NCBI RefSeq assembly: GCF_003130255.1
Contig: NZ_NRCN01000002.1
Location: 310,001-374,000 of the forward strand
Reading direction: 5' to 3'
Origin: Aggregatibacter kilianii
GTDB taxonomy: Bacteria > Pseudomonadota > Gammaproteobacteria > Enterobacterales > Pasteurellaceae
DNA: 64,000 nt
Part shown: positions 48,345 through 57,945 of the stretch, one piece after another
How positions within the stretch are numbered: position 1 is the first letter of the stretch
Layout: each line of letters begins with the position of its first letter
The notes under the pieces: model-generated
The model's database searches: none
What the model saw: only the letters and a program-made list of their open reading frames with translations
What the model was told of the DNA's origin: nothing
Program-made: the position numbers and the translations under genes

Positions 48345-49811
48345 ATGAAATATAAAGATTTACGCGATTTTCTCGCTCTTTTGGAAAGCAAAGGCGAGCT
48401 TAAACGCATTTCCCAAGAAATCGACCCTTATTTAGAAATGACTGAAATTTCCGACCGCACTTTACGCGCCGGTGGCCCTGCCCTGCTGTTTGAGAATCCG
48501 AAAGGCTTTGATATTCCGGTGCTGTGCAATTTATTCGGCACCCCGAAACGGGTCGCGTTAGGTATGGGGCAAGAAGAGGTATCTGCGTTACGTGAAGTCG
48601 GAAAATTATTGGCGTTTTTAAAGGAACCCGAACCGCCAAAAGGATTTAAAGAATTATGGCAAACATTGCCACAATATAAACAAGTGTTGAATATGCCAAC
48701 CAAGGTTCTGAGCAAGGCGGATTGCCAGCAAATTGTGTTAAGCGGCGATGAAGTGGATTTATATCAATTACCGATTATGCAATGTTGGAAAGACGATGTT
48801 GCGCCGTTAATCACCTGGGGGCTAACCATCACGAAAGGGCCAAATAAAAAACGCCAAAATTTAGGCATTTACCGTCAACAGTTAATTGGCAAAAATAAAT
48901 TGATTATGCGTTGGCTTTCCCATCGTGGCGGTGCATTAGATTTTCAGGAATGGCAGCAAGCTCATCCGAATGAGCCATTTCCGGTTTCCGTGGCATTGGG
49001 GGCAGATCCCGCAACCATTTTAGCGGCAGTAACACCGGTGCCGGACAGTTTATCGGAGTATGCCTTCGCAGGCTTATTGCGTGGCACGAAAACAGAAGTG
49101 GTGAAATCAATCAGCAACGAATTAGAAGTGCCTGCCGGTGCGGAAATCGTCTTGGAGGGTTATATTGATCCAAAAGAGACCGCACTTGAAGGCCCTTATG
49201 GCGATCACACGGGCTACTACAACGAACAGGAATATTTCCCTGTATTCACCGTCACCCATATCACTATGCGCCATAAGCCGATTTATCATTCGACATACAC
49301 AGGTCGCCCGCCTGATGAACCGGCTGTACTGGGCGAAGCGTTAAATGAAGTGTTTATCCCGATTCTACAAAAGCAATTTCCTGAAATCGTCGATTTCTAT
49401 TTACCGCCGGAAGGCTGTTCTTACCGCCTCGCAGTGGTTTCCATGAAAAAACAATATGCCGGCCATGCCAAGCGGGTGATGATGGGAGTTTGGTCATTTT
49501 TACGACAGTTTATGTACACCAAATTTGTCATCGTATGTGATGACGACATTAATATCCGCGATTGGAAAGATGTAATTTGGGCGATGACGACTCGTTGTGA
49601 TCCTGGCCGCGACACCACAATGATTGAACATACACCAATTGATTATTTGGATTTTGCTTCCCCAATTGCAGGGCTCGGTTCCAAAATGGGCATTGATGCC
49701 ACCAACAAGTGGACAGGTGAAACTACGCGGGAATGGGGAACGCCGATCAAAAAAGATCCTGAGATAGTAAAACGTATTGATGATATTTGGCAGAGTTTGG
49801 GTATTCTTTAA
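48345..49811 (+). CDS. ubiD: 3-octaprenyl-4-hydroxybenzoate carboxy-lyase UbiD
   Basis: A 488-residue decarboxylase of the UbiD family. It uses prenylated FMN, supplied by UbiX, to decarboxylate the ubiquinone precursor. Motifs include the [19 protein letters not shown] start, [19 protein letters not shown] near 171 and [12 protein letters not shown] near 277, which holds the catalytic Glu-Arg-Glu region. The third ubiquinone gene in the window. USS lie near 48452 and 49177. Confidence 0.96.
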   Translation: MKYKDLRDFLALLESKGELKRISQEIDPYLEMTEISDRTLRAGGPALLFENPKGFDIPVLCNLFGTPKRVALGMGQEEVSALREVGKLLAFLKEPEPPKGFKELWQTLPQYKQVLNMPTKVLSKADCQQIVLSGDEVDLYQLPIMQCWKDDVAPLITWGLTITKGPNKKRQNLGIYRQQLIGKNKLIMRWLSHRGGALDFQEWQQAHPNEPFPVSVALGADPATILAAVTPVPDSLSEYAFAGLLRGTKTEVVKSISNELEVPAGAEIVLEGYIDPKETALEGPYGDHTGYYNEQEYFPVFTVTHITMRHKPIYHSTYTGRPPDEPAVLGEALNEVFIPILQKQFPEIVDFYLPPEGCSYRLAVVSMKKQYAGHAKRVMMGVWSFLRQFMYTKFVIVCDDDINIRDWKDVIWAMTTRCDPGRDTTMIEHTPIDYLDFASPIAGLGSKMGIDATNKWTGETTREWGTPIKKDPEIVKRIDDIWQSLGIL

Positions 49812-49968
49812 GCTTATTTCATTTTTCGTGATTTCGACTTAATTTTTTTAATAAAAAATGAATAAAGAGATGTTTTTTATTAATTAATCTTTACAAACTT
49901 ATTTTTTTACGATAAACAATTTTTCTAGAAACAAACAACAATTAATTGTTAATAACAAGGAGATTCAG

Positions 49969-51594
49969 ATGCAACATAAACTACTTCTCACGGCTCTCGC
50001 CATTGCATTATCCGGTAGCGTTTATGCCGTCAAAGTACCTGAAGGAACACAGTTGGCCGAAACACAAAATATTGTGATTAATAACGGCTCCGAACCACAA
50101 AGTTTTGACCCTCATAAAACCGAAGGTGTGCCGGAATCTGCTGTTGCTTATCAATTATTTGAAGGGTTGATCAGCATGGATTCCGACGGAAACTTAATCC
50201 CCGGCGTGGCTGAACGCTGGGAAAATACGCCGGACTATAAAACCTGGACGTTCCATTTACGTAAAGATGCCAAATGGTCAAATGGCGATCCTGTTACCGC
50301 TAATGATTTTGTATTCTCATGGCGTCGTTTAGTCACCCCTGCAACCGCCTCACCTTATGCTAGTTTTTTGGATTATTTACAAGTACAAAATGCCCAAGAC
50401 ATTATTGACGGCAAGAAAAAACCTGAAGAACTCGGCGTTGAAGCCAAAGATGACTACACCTTTGTAGTGCACACCGACAATCCTGTACCTTATGCTGTCG
50501 GATTAACCACTCACCAATCTTTACTACCATTGCCACAAAAAGTCGTAGAAAAATTTGGTGACGCTTGGGTAAAAAAAGGCAATATCGTAGGCAATGGCGC
50601 GTATAAATTAAAAAATCATGTAATTAATGAAAAAATTGAATTTGAACGTAACCCGCTTTATTGGAACGATAAAGAAACCGTGATTAATTCAGCAACATTT
50701 TTAGCGATTGAAAACGCAAGCACAGACGTAGCGCGTTACCGCGCCGGTGATTTGGATATTACAAGTTACGCACTGCCACCTGAACAGTTTGCCAAATTGA
50801 AAAAAGAATTGCCGGAGGAAGTGTTTATCACCAGAACCTTGGCCACTTATTCTTATGAAATCAATCACACTAAAGCGCCATTTAATGATGTTCGGGTCAG
50901 AAAAGCCTTGAACTTGGCATTGGATCGTAATGTTATCACCGACAAAGTGCTTGCCCAAGGTCAAACACCAACCTATGTGTTTACCCCAACCTATATTGCG
51001 GAAGGTGAATTGATTCAACAACCTGCCTATTCTAAAGAACCAATGGCACAACGAAATGAAGAAGCCATCAAATTGTTGGAAGAAGCCGGTTTTAGCAAAG
51101 CCAACCCGTTGAAATTCACTATCCTTTACAACACCAACGAAAATCACAAAAAAGTCGCAATTGCGACAGCCTCCATGTGGAAAGCCAACACCAAAGGCTT
51201 GGTGGACGTAAAACTGGAAAACCAAGAATGGAAAACCTATATTGATAACCGCCGCGGACAACGCTACGATGTAGCCCGCGCAGGTTGGAATGCGGACTAT
51301 AACCAAGCGACCACGTTCGGTAACTATTTCTTGTCTAACTCCAGCAATAACACGGCAAAATACAAAAATCCGGAGTACGATAAAGCTATCGCGGCATCTT
51401 ACCTTGCCGCAGATGCAAAAGGACGTGCTGAGGCCTATGCCAAAGCAGAAGAAATTTTAGCGAATGATTTTGCTATCGTGCCGATTTTTAACTATGTCAA
51501 TCCGCGTTTAGTAAAATCTTATGTAAAAGGTTATTCCGGCAAAGATCCGCAAGATCACATCTTATTACGTAACCTTTATATTATTAAACACTAA
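49969..51594 (+). CDS. oppA: Oligopeptide ABC transporter, substrate-binding protein OppA
   Basis: A 541-residue periplasmic binding protein with a signal peptide (about 1-20, ending VYA) and the SBP family-5 pattern: NNGSEPQSFDPHKTEGVPES, ENTPDYKTWTFHLRKDAKWSN, GNGAYKL and VRKALNLALDRNVI. It binds peptides without strong sequence preference. First gene of oppABCDF. AAGGAG lies at the start. The gap of 87 bases to oppB holds a hairpin from an inverted pair of USS-like sequences. Confidence 0.97.
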   Translation: MQHKLLLTALAIALSGSVYAVKVPEGTQLAETQNIVINNGSEPQSFDPHKTEGVPESAVAYQLFEGLISMDSDGNLIPGVAERWENTPDYKTWTFHLRKDAKWSNGDPVTANDFVFSWRRLVTPATASPYASFLDYLQVQNAQDIIDGKKKPEELGVEAKDDYTFVVHTDNPVPYAVGLTTHQSLLPLPQKVVEKFGDAWVKKGNIVGNGAYKLKNHVINEKIEFERNPLYWNDKETVINSATFLAIENASTDVARYRAGDLDITSYALPPEQFAKLKKELPEEVFITRTLATYSYEINHTKAPFNDVRVRKALNLALDRNVITDKVLAQGQTPTYVFTPTYIAEGELIQQPAYSKEPMAQRNEEAIKLLEEAGFSKANPLKFTILYNTNENHKKVAIATASMWKANTKGLVDVKLENQEWKTYIDNRRGQRYDVARAGWNADYNQATTFGNYFLSNSSNNTAKYKNPEYDKAIAASYLAADAKGRAEAYAKAEEILANDFAIVPIFNYVNPRLVKSYVKGYSGKDPQDHILLRNLYIIKH

Positions 51595-51610
51595 CCTTGT
51601 GTTAGCCTTT

Positions 51611-51653
51611 TTAGAGCGGCTCGAAAAACGCTAAAAATTTCGACCGCTCTTTT
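51611..51653 (+). repeat. Inverted USS-variant pair between oppA and oppB
   Basis: AGAGCGG near 51613 and CCGCTCT near 51644 form a stem, with TCGAAAA/TTTTCGA-type extension. The sequence AAGAGCGGTC differs from the USS core by one base (T to A). It sits between oppA and oppB, where it could reduce read-through and so make more OppA than the membrane parts. Confidence 0.65.
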
Positions 51654-51681
51654 TCCCTGTTTTAGGTCTGTTGGGGCAATT

Positions 51682-52602
51682 ATGTTCAAGTTTATCCTTA
51701 AACGGGTGTTGGAAGCCTTGCCAACCCTGTTTATTTTAATCACCTTTTCGTTCTTTCTAATGCGATTGGCGCCGGGTAGTCCGTTTACCTCGGAACGCGC
51801 TTATCCGCCTGAAGTTATGGCCAATATAGAAGCCAAATATCACCTGAATGAACCCTTACATAAACAATACATCCTGTATTTAAAAAATCTGGCTCAAGGA
51901 GATTTTGGTCCGTCTTTTAAATATAAAGATCAATCAGTGAATGATTTGATCGCCTCTGCTTTTCCTGTTTCGTTTAAATTAGGGATGACCGCCTTTGCTT
52001 TTGCCGTGCTTATCGGCATATTCGCCGGCAGCTTGGCCGCACTAAACCAAAATAGTCGATGGGATTACATTCTCATGAGCTTTTCCATGATCGGCGTAGT
52101 CATGCCGAGTTTTGTGTTTGCTCCGTTATTGGTCTTGCTATTCGCCATAACCCTAGGCTGGTTGCCTGCGGGCGGATGGAACGGTGGCGCCGCCCTGTAT
52201 ATGATTTTGCCCGTAGCCTCGCTAACGATTGGCTATGTAGCAGGCATTGCACGGATTATGCGCGGTTCTATGATTGAAGTACTTCATTCTAATTTTATCC
52301 GCACAGCTAAAGCCAAAGGGCTATCTACCGCCCGCATTATTTTAAAACACGCATTACGCCCTGCTCTGTTGCCGGTTATTACCTATTTAGGCCCCGCGTT
52401 TGTCGGCATCATTACCGGTTCTATGGTCATTGAAAGTGTATTCGGTTTGCCCGGCATGGGCCAATTATTCGTCAATGGCGCATTAAACCGTGACTATTCT
52501 TTGGTGCTAAGCCTAACCATTTTAGTCGGTACATTAACCATTTTATTTAACGCTATCGTCGATATTCTATATGCGGTGATTGATCCGAAAATTCGTTACT
52601 AA
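51682..52602 (+). CDS. oppB: Oligopeptide ABC transporter permease OppB
   Basis: A 306-residue permease with six transmembrane helices and the EAA loop MIEVLHSNFIRTAKAKGLSTARIILKHAL near 190-218, which docks on the ATPases. Pairs with OppC. Starts at ATG 51682, ends ten bases before oppC. Confidence 0.97.
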   Translation: MFKFILKRVLEALPTLFILITFSFFLMRLAPGSPFTSERAYPPEVMANIEAKYHLNEPLHKQYILYLKNLAQGDFGPSFKYKDQSVNDLIASAFPVSFKLGMTAFAFAVLIGIFAGSLAALNQNSRWDYILMSFSMIGVVMPSFVFAPLLVLLFAITLGWLPAGGWNGGAALYMILPVASLTIGYVAGIARIMRGSMIEVLHSNFIRTAKAKGLSTARIILKHALRPALLPVITYLGPAFVGIITGSMVIESVFGLPGMGQLFVNGALNRDYSLVLSLTILVGTLTILFNAIVDILYAVIDPKIRY

Positions 52603-52611
52603 GGATGCAGT

Positions 52612-53550
52612 ATGACAACAATTAAACGTAGTAAACCGATCAATCAAAAAAATGCGGATTTTATGGAACAGGTTGCCGATCGTATGGAAGATATGCAACT
52701 GGAAGGTCGTAGCTTATGGCAAGATGCTAAACGCCGTTTTTTCCGCAATAAAGCGGCGGTTGCCAGTTTGGTGATTTTATTTCTCATCTTGTTATTTATT
52801 TCGTTCGCACCGTTATTCTTCCCTTTTACTTACGAAGATACGGATTGGAATATGATGAGCACCGCCCCAACGTTGGAAGGATACCATTTCTTTGGCACAG
52901 ACGCTTCAGGTCGTGATTTATTGGTACGCACCGCTATTGGCGGCCGTATTTCGTTAATGGTGGGTATTGCCGGCGCATTGATTTCCGTGTGTATCGGTAC
53001 AATTTACGGCGCCATTTCCGGCTATTTCGGTGGCAAAATCGATATGGTAATGATGCGTTTTCTGGAAATTTTAAGTTCATTCCCGTTCATGTTTTTCGTT
53101 ATCTTATTAGTGACCTTATTCGGACAAAATATTCTCCTGATTTTCGTCGCTATCGGCGCTATTGCCTGGCTTGGTCTTGCACGTATTGTGCGCGGGCAAA
53201 CCCTCAGTCTAAAAAATAAAGAATTCGTGGAAGCCGCGATCGTTTGCGGTGTGCCACGTCGGCAAATTATCTTCAAACATATTATTCCGAATGTATTGGG
53301 ACTGGTGGCGGTATATGCTTCACTGGAAGTGCCCGGATTTATTCTGTTTGAATCGTTCCTAAGTTTCTTAGGTCTAGGCACGCAAGAACCGATGAGTAGT
53401 TGGGGCGCTTTATTAAGCGACGGTGCGGCACAAATGGAGGTCTCACCTTGGTTGCTAATTTTTCCGGCATTCTTTTTATGTTTAACATTATTTTGTTTTA
53501 ACTTTATCGGCGACGGGCTACGCGATGCTCTTGACCCGAAAGACCGATAG
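52612..53550 (+). CDS. oppC: Oligopeptide ABC transporter permease OppC
   Basis: A 312-residue permease, N-terminal cytoplasmic tail of about 45 residues, six helices, and the EAA motif KNKEFVEAAIVCGVPRRQIIFKHIIPN near 200-226. Partner of OppB. Ten-base gaps on both sides show a tight operon. Confidence 0.97.
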   Translation: MTTIKRSKPINQKNADFMEQVADRMEDMQLEGRSLWQDAKRRFFRNKAAVASLVILFLILLFISFAPLFFPFTYEDTDWNMMSTAPTLEGYHFFGTDASGRDLLVRTAIGGRISLMVGIAGALISVCIGTIYGAISGYFGGKIDMVMMRFLEILSSFPFMFFVILLVTLFGQNILLIFVAIGAIAWLGLARIVRGQTLSLKNKEFVEAAIVCGVPRRQIIFKHIIPNVLGLVAVYASLEVPGFILFESFLSFLGLGTQEPMSSWGALLSDGAAQMEVSPWLLIFPAFFLCLTLFCFNFIGDGLRDALDPKDR

Positions 53551-53559
53551 GAGCTGTTC

Positions 53560-54543
53560 ATGACAAACTCAACGCACTTATTGGATGTGCAAAATTTGCA
53601 TGTCAGTTTTAAAACACCGGACGGCATTGTCACGGCAGTAAACGATCTAAACTTTACCCTAGACGCAGGCCACACGCTAGGTATCGTAGGAGAATCCGGT
53701 TCGGGGAAATCTCAAACGGCATTCGCCTTAATGGGCTTGTTAGCAGCAAATGGAATTGTTTCCGGTTCAGCCTTGTTTGACGGTATTCAATTAGTCAATT
53801 TACCGACATCCAAACTGAATAAAATCCGTGCGGAAAAAATTTCTATGATTTTCCAAGATCCGATGACATCGTTAAATCCTTACATGAAAATCGGCGAACA
53901 GCTCATGGAAGTGTTAATGTTGCACAAAGGTTATGACAAACAAACCGCCTTTAATGAATCGGTAAAAATGCTCGATGCGGTAAAAATGCCCGAAGCGAAA
54001 AAGCGCATGGGTATGTATCCGCACGAGTTTTCCGGTGGCATGCGCCAACGGGTGATGATTGCCATGGCCTTGTTATGTCGTCCTAAATTATTAATCGCCG
54101 ATGAACCGACCACCGCCTTGGACGTCACCGTGCAAGCGCAGATCATGACCTTATTAAATGAACTGAAACATGAATTTAATACGGCGATTATTATGATTAC
54201 TCACGATCTCGGCGTAGTCGCCGGCATTTGTGATCATGTTTTGGTGATGTATGCCGGACGTACGATGGAATACGGCAACGCGGAACAAATTTTCTATCAC
54301 CCGACCCATCCGTATTCTATCGGCTTAATGGACGCCATTCCGCGCCTCGATGTTGATGAAGAACATTTGGTGACCATTCCCGGCAATCCACCGAATTTAT
54401 TACATTTGCCACAAGGTTGTCCGTTCTCACCTCGTTGTCAATTTGCATCCGAGCAATGCAAAAAAACACCGCCAAAACTCACCGCACTTTCCAATGGACA
54501 TTTGCGTAATTGCTGGTTCACGCCGGAGGAATTATCACTATGA
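53560..54543 (+). CDS. oppD: Oligopeptide ABC transporter ATPase OppD
   Basis: A 327-residue ATPase: Walker A GESGSGKSQTAFA near 46, signature EFSGGMRQRVMIAMAL near 160, Walker B LLIADEPTTALDVT near 181. The C-terminal oligopeptide-transport extension holds clustered cysteines (CPFSPRCQFASEQC) that in relatives bind an iron-sulphur cluster. It overlaps oppF by four bases. Confidence 0.97.
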   Translation: MTNSTHLLDVQNLHVSFKTPDGIVTAVNDLNFTLDAGHTLGIVGESGSGKSQTAFALMGLLAANGIVSGSALFDGIQLVNLPTSKLNKIRAEKISMIFQDPMTSLNPYMKIGEQLMEVLMLHKGYDKQTAFNESVKMLDAVKMPEAKKRMGMYPHEFSGGMRQRVMIAMALLCRPKLLIADEPTTALDVTVQAQIMTLLNELKHEFNTAIIMITHDLGVVAGICDHVLVMYAGRTMEYGNAEQIFYHPTHPYSIGLMDAIPRLDVDEEHLVTIPGNPPNLLHLPQGCPFSPRCQFASEQCKKTPPKLTALSNGHLRNCWFTPEELSL

Positions 54544-55538
54544 GCGATAAATTAGAAAAAAAATTACTGTTAGAAGTAAACAATCTCGGCGTGAACTTCA
54601 AAATTAAGAACGATAAATCCTTCTTTTTTGCCAAACCGCAAACCCTAAAAGCAGTGAAAGACGTGTCTTTTAAACTTTATGAGGGAGAAACACTTGGCGT
54701 AGTGGGCGAATCAGGCTGTGGCAAATCAACCCTTGCGCGCGCCATTATCGGCTTAGTAGAAGCCTCAGAGGGCGAAATTGTGTGGCTTGGTAAAGATTTA
54801 CGGAAGCAATCGCAAAAACAGTGGCGACACACCCGTAAAGATATTCAGATGATTTTCCAAGATCCCTTGGCTTCACTAAATCCACGCATGAATATCGGTG
54901 AGATTATCGCCGAGCCGCTAAAAATTTATCAACCGCATTTAACGGCAGCGCAAGTCAAAGAAAAAGTGCAGGCAATGATGTTAAAAGTCGGTTTATTGCC
55001 AAACTTGATTAACCGCTATCCGCACGAGTTTTCCGGAGGACAATGTCAACGTATCGGCATTGCTCGTGCTTTAATCATTGAACCGAAAATGATTATTTGT
55101 GATGAACCGGTATCTGCACTGGATGTGTCAATTCAGGCACAGGTAGTGAATTTATTAAAATCATTACAAAAAGAAATGGGCTTGTCGTTGATTTTTATTG
55201 CCCACGATTTGGCGATCGTAAAACACATTTCCGACCGCGTATTGGTGATGTATCTCGGCAACGCTGTAGAGCTTGGCACCGATGAGGAAGTGTATAAAGA
55301 TACTAAACATCCTTATACCAAAGCCCTCATGTCCGCCGTACCGATTCCCGATCCTAAATTAGAACGCAATAAGTCCATCCAGCTACTGGAAGGCGAGTTG
55401 CCTTCACCGATTAATCCGCCATCAGGCTGTGTGTTTCGTACCCGTTGCGTGCTTGCCGATGAGTGTTGTGCCCAACAGAAACCGGCATTTAATAGCGAGA
55501 ATAACAGCCATTTTGTAGCCTGTTTGAAAGTGACATAA
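54540..55538 (+). CDS. oppF: Oligopeptide ABC transporter ATPase OppF
   Basis: A 332-residue ATPase: Walker A GESGCGKSTLARAI near 63, signature EFSGGQCQRIGIARAL near 172, Walker B MIICDEPVSALDVS near 193, and C-terminal cysteines (CVFRTRCVLADECC). Its ATG overlaps the oppD stop (ATGA), so the longer frame from 54510 is rejected. Pairs with OppD to drive peptide import. Confidence 0.97.
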   Translation: MSDKLEKKLLLEVNNLGVNFKIKNDKSFFFAKPQTLKAVKDVSFKLYEGETLGVVGESGCGKSTLARAIIGLVEASEGEIVWLGKDLRKQSQKQWRHTRKDIQMIFQDPLASLNPRMNIGEIIAEPLKIYQPHLTAAQVKEKVQAMMLKVGLLPNLINRYPHEFSGGQCQRIGIARALIIEPKMIICDEPVSALDVSIQAQVVNLLKSLQKEMGLSLIFIAHDLAIVKHISDRVLVMYLGNAVELGTDEEVYKDTKHPYTKALMSAVPIPDPKLERNKSIQLLEGELPSPINPPSGCVFRTRCVLADECCAQQKPAFNSENNSHFVACLKVT

Positions 55539-55541
55539 AAC

Positions 55542-55584
55542 TAAAGTGCGGTCGATTTTTAAAGTAAATTTTGACCGCACTTTA
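55542..55584 (+). terminator. Inverted USS pair ending the opp operon
   Basis: AAAGTGCGGTC (55543-55553) and GACCGCACTTT (55573-55583) form an 11-bp stem, with T-rich sequence around it, right after oppF. Confidence 0.75.
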
Positions 55585-55596
55585 AGCTTCAAGAGA

Positions 55597-55631
55597 TAAA
55601 AAAATCAGCGCCAAAACGCTGATTTTTTTTT
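55597..55631 (-). terminator. Terminator of arcA
   Basis: AAAATCAGCG pairs with CGCTGATTTT (10 bp) around CCAAAA. A-run on one side and T-run on the other; it lies between the opp hairpin and the arcA stop and can work in both directions. Confidence 0.88.
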
Positions 55632-55634
55632 TAT

Positions 55635-56339
55635 TTATTCCAAATCACCACAGAAACGATAACCTTCGCCGTGAATAGTCGCAATAATTTCCGGCGTATC
55701 ATGATGATCTTCAAAATGTTTACGAATACGACGAATTGTCACATCCACAGTACGATCTTGCGGTTTCAGTTCACGACCGGTCATTTTCTTCAATAACTCT
55801 TCACGGCTTTGAATTTTGCCCGGATTTTCACAGAAATGTAACATAGCACGAAATTCACTGCGCGGCAGCTTGCGTTCTTCACCTTCCGGGGTAATCAATG
55901 CACGACTATTTAAATCTAGCGTCCAACCGTTAAATTTATATTGTTCTACATGATGCGTGCGTTGATTTTCCTGCATGGTGCGTTGTAGCAAGTTGCGTGC
56001 ACGGATAGTTAATTCACGAGGGTTAAATGGCTTGGTGATGTAATCATCGGCACCGATTTCCAATCCGAGGATTTTATCGACTTCGTTATCACGACCGGTG
56101 AGGAACATTAACGCAATGTCGGCATTTTCACGCAGTTCACGGGCTAACATTAAACCGTTTTTTCCCGGTAGATTAATATCCATGATCACCAAATGAATAA
56201 TTTCCGTATCCAAAATTTGGTGCATTTGAGAACCATCGGAAGCTTCAAATACATCATATCCTTCCGCTTCAAAAATGCTTTTTAACGTGTTTCTGGTGAT
56301 AGTTTCGTCTTCAACAATTAAAATTTGTGGTGTTTGCAT
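55635..56339 (-). CDS. arcA: Aerobic respiration control response regulator ArcA
   Basis: A 234-residue OmpR-type regulator. A receiver domain (1-120) has the phosphate-accepting Asp54 in [12 protein letters not shown] and switch Lys in [10 protein letters not shown] winged-helix DNA-binding domain (about 135-230) follows. Phosphorylated by ArcB when quinones are reduced, it controls respiration genes, likely including the cyd operon in this window. ATG 56339 has AAGGA upstream; TTG two codons earlier is an alternative. A possible FNR-like palindrome lies 140 bases ahead. Confidence 0.97.
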   Translation of the reverse strand: MQTPQILIVEDETITRNTLKSIFEAEGYDVFEASDGSQMHQILDTEIIHLVIMDINLPGKNGLMLARELRENADIALMFLTGRDNEVDKILGLEIGADDYITKPFNPRELTIRARNLLQRTMQENQRTHHVEQYKFNGWTLDLNSRALITPEGEERKLPRSEFRAMLHFCENPGKIQSREELLKKMTGRELKPQDRTVDVTIRRIRKHFEDHHDTPEIIATIHGEGYRFCGDLE

Positions 56340-56345
56340 TGGCAA

Positions 56346-56605
56346 ATCCTTAATTTTCTTAGTTATTCCTTTATTATAGGGCTGTTAGATTTTTAATAAG
56401 TTCCATTTTATAGTTGCAACATTATTGTAACAATAAAAAAATACAACATTATGGGTATTAGCGTTGAGTTTTATGATCTAGGTCATAAAATTAACCGGGT
56501 TTAAACCGCTTTTGACAAAATAAAAAATCCTCCGATGATCTGAGTACCGTCGGAGGATAAATTGAGCAATCGCTCAAAATTTACACACAAAACAATAATA
56601 TTATT
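56346..56605. promoter_or_regulatory. arcA upstream region with FNR-like palindrome
   Basis: AT-rich and without a gene. TTATGATCTAGGTCATAA at 56471-56488 has perfect six-base arms. It contains the same 12-mer (TGATCTAGGTCA, 56474-56485) seen ahead of the small secreted protein at 20999-21010. It looks like an FNR/CRP-family half-site pair. The terminator of the L31/L36 genes follows at 56522-56558. Confidence 0.55.
56522..56558 (-). terminator. Terminator after the type-B L36 gene
   Basis: ATCCTCCGA pairs with TCGGAGGAT (9 bp), with six T on the minus strand immediately after the stem. It ends the rpmE2-rpmJ2 message about 50 bases after the stop. Confidence 0.85.
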
Positions 56606-56746
56606 TTAACGTTTCTTTTTTCCGCCTTGGCGGGCTTTAAAACGAGGATTTTCTTTACAAATCACATACACCACGCCATGGCGACGCACGACTTTACAAC
56701 CTGGATGACGCGTTTTTGCGCTTTTTAATGAAGATAACACTTGCAT
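56606..56746 (-). CDS. rpmJ2: 50S ribosomal protein L36, type B (YkgO-like)
   Basis: A 46-residue protein, [20 protein letters not shown] followed by [16 protein letters not shown] and a Lys/Arg-rich tail. It is the longer, zinc-independent L36 paralogue: the classic short L36 has four zinc ligands (Cys3-His), here only two cysteines remain. It is encoded just after rpmE2, an arrangement found where zinc-free copies replace the zinc forms during zinc shortage. Confidence 0.92.
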   Translation of the reverse strand: MQVLSSLKSAKTRHPGCKVVRRHGVVYVICKENPRFKARQGGKKKR

Positions 56747-56756
56747 TTTCGCTTCC

Positions 56757-57023
56757 TTATTTTGATTTTAACGAACCGAATTTTCCGTAACGAGACGCAA
56801 ATTCGCTCGCACGACCTTCGCTGGCAATTTGTCTTGTTTTACCGGTATAAAATGGATGTGACGCAGAAGATGTATCGCACATAAACACCGGATACTCGTT
56901 GCCATCTTCCCATTTCATGGTATTGGTAGTTCGGGCACAAGAACGAATCAAAAAGCCTTGCTTGGCGTTGGAATCATAAAAAAGCACTGTTCGATAATTT
57001 TCAGGGTGAATACCTTTTTTCAT
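56757..57023 (-). CDS. rpmE2: 50S ribosomal protein L31, type B (YkgM-like)
   Basis: An 88-residue L31 paralogue, [20 protein letters not shown] with [13 protein letters not shown]; the CxxC zinc ligands of the ordinary L31 are missing, so it works without zinc. Ten bases ahead of rpmJ2, almost certainly the same message. I see no convincing Zur box upstream; an ATAAC...GTTAT inverted repeat at 57053-57069 is in the wrong orientation for the known consensus. Confidence 0.93.
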   Translation of the reverse strand: MKKGIHPENYRTVLFYDSNAKQGFLIRSCARTTNTMKWEDGNEYPVFMCDTSSASHPFYTGKTRQIASEGRASEFASRYGKFGSLKSK

Positions 57024-57234
57024 TTGCTTGCAACCTTATTTCTTAGTGAAAAATAACAATGCGCGTTATCCTACACCAAAACATTTTTTCACGCAAACTT
57101 ATTTTTAATTAAAAAATAAGAACCCTAACCCACATATCTTTAGATGAAAAATCACGCAAAAAAATAAACCATTAACAATAGATTTGAGATAACTTAATTC
57201 ATAATGGAAAAATGAGAAAATTTTTGACCGCACT

Positions 57235-57789
57235 TTAGTAAGTCCGGATTTCTGGTGGCTGATATTCGGCGATAAAGCGTTCAATTTCCGTGAAGTTATC
57301 ACTGAATAGCAATTTTTTGAAATAGGTTTCGGTCAGAAAATTTGTCTCGACCATACGTTGATACATTGCTCTTAACGGTTCATAAAATCCGTTGGTGTTG
57401 AATAAAATGCAAGGATGTGGGTTTTTACCAAGTCTTGTCCAAGAATAAACCTCAGTGATTTCTTCTAATGTGCCGGGCCCGCCGGGCAAAGCAATACAGG
57501 CATCGGTTAATTTGAGCATGCAACCTTTTCGTTCTGCCATAGAGTCCACCACAATCAACTCGGTACAGTCTGAGTGTGTCAACTCCCGCGCTTGCAGAAA
57601 GGCAGGAATAATACCGATAACCTTTCCGCCGTTGGCTAATACCGTATCAGCTAATACCCCCATCAATCCGACTCTGCCACCACCATAAATTAAGGTATGT
57701 TGTTTTTGTACAATCCATTGTCCTAAGGCTACAGCGGCCTGTTGATATTCAGGCTGATTGCCTAAACTTGCGCCGCAATAAACGGTAAT
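57235..57789 (-). CDS. LOG-family (lysine decarboxylase-like) protein, start codon lost or ATT
   Basis: The reading frame gives about 184 residues with the LOG signatures GGGRVGLMGVL and PGGPGTLEEITEVYSW. It is a probable cytokinin-type nucleotide phosphoribohydrolase (nucleotide N-glycosidase, releasing free base). The frame extends to ITVYCGASLGNQPEYQQAA, the usual N-terminus, but has no ATG, GTG or TTG there; the codons before it are GTA GGA CAT AAA GAT GAT and then a stop (57808). An ATG with AGGA upstream lies at 57794 but in a frame that stops after ten codons. A one-base loss after that ATG, a sequencing error, or a rare ATT start would explain this. Starting at the internal ATG (57666) would lose the GGGR motif. 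Confidence 0.7.
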   Translation of the reverse strand: MTVYCGASLGNQPEYQQAAVALGQWIVQKQHTLIYGGGRVGLMGVLADTVLANGGKVIGIIPAFLQARELTHSDCTELIVVDSMAERKGCMLKLTDACIALPGGPGTLEEITEVYSWTRLGKNPHPCILFNTNGFYEPLRAMYQRMVETNFLTETYFKKLLFSDNFTEIERFIAEYQPPEIRTY

Positions 57790-57945
57790 ATCATCTTTAT
57801 GTCCTACTTATGTCTTTAATGCCGATTCAACAATACATTTTATAAATCATAGTGATAAATTTTAAAAATGATATTTTACAGCAAAATTCTTGCTCTAATG
57901 CTAGAATGTGTGCCATTTTTATTTAGGATTACACACAATTTTATG

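Noticed and set aside
57053-57069. ATAAC...GTTAT inverted repeat as a Zur box for rpmE2-rpmJ2
   Set aside because: The half-sites are in the opposite order to the known Zur consensus (GTTAT...ATAAC) and the spacing is wrong.
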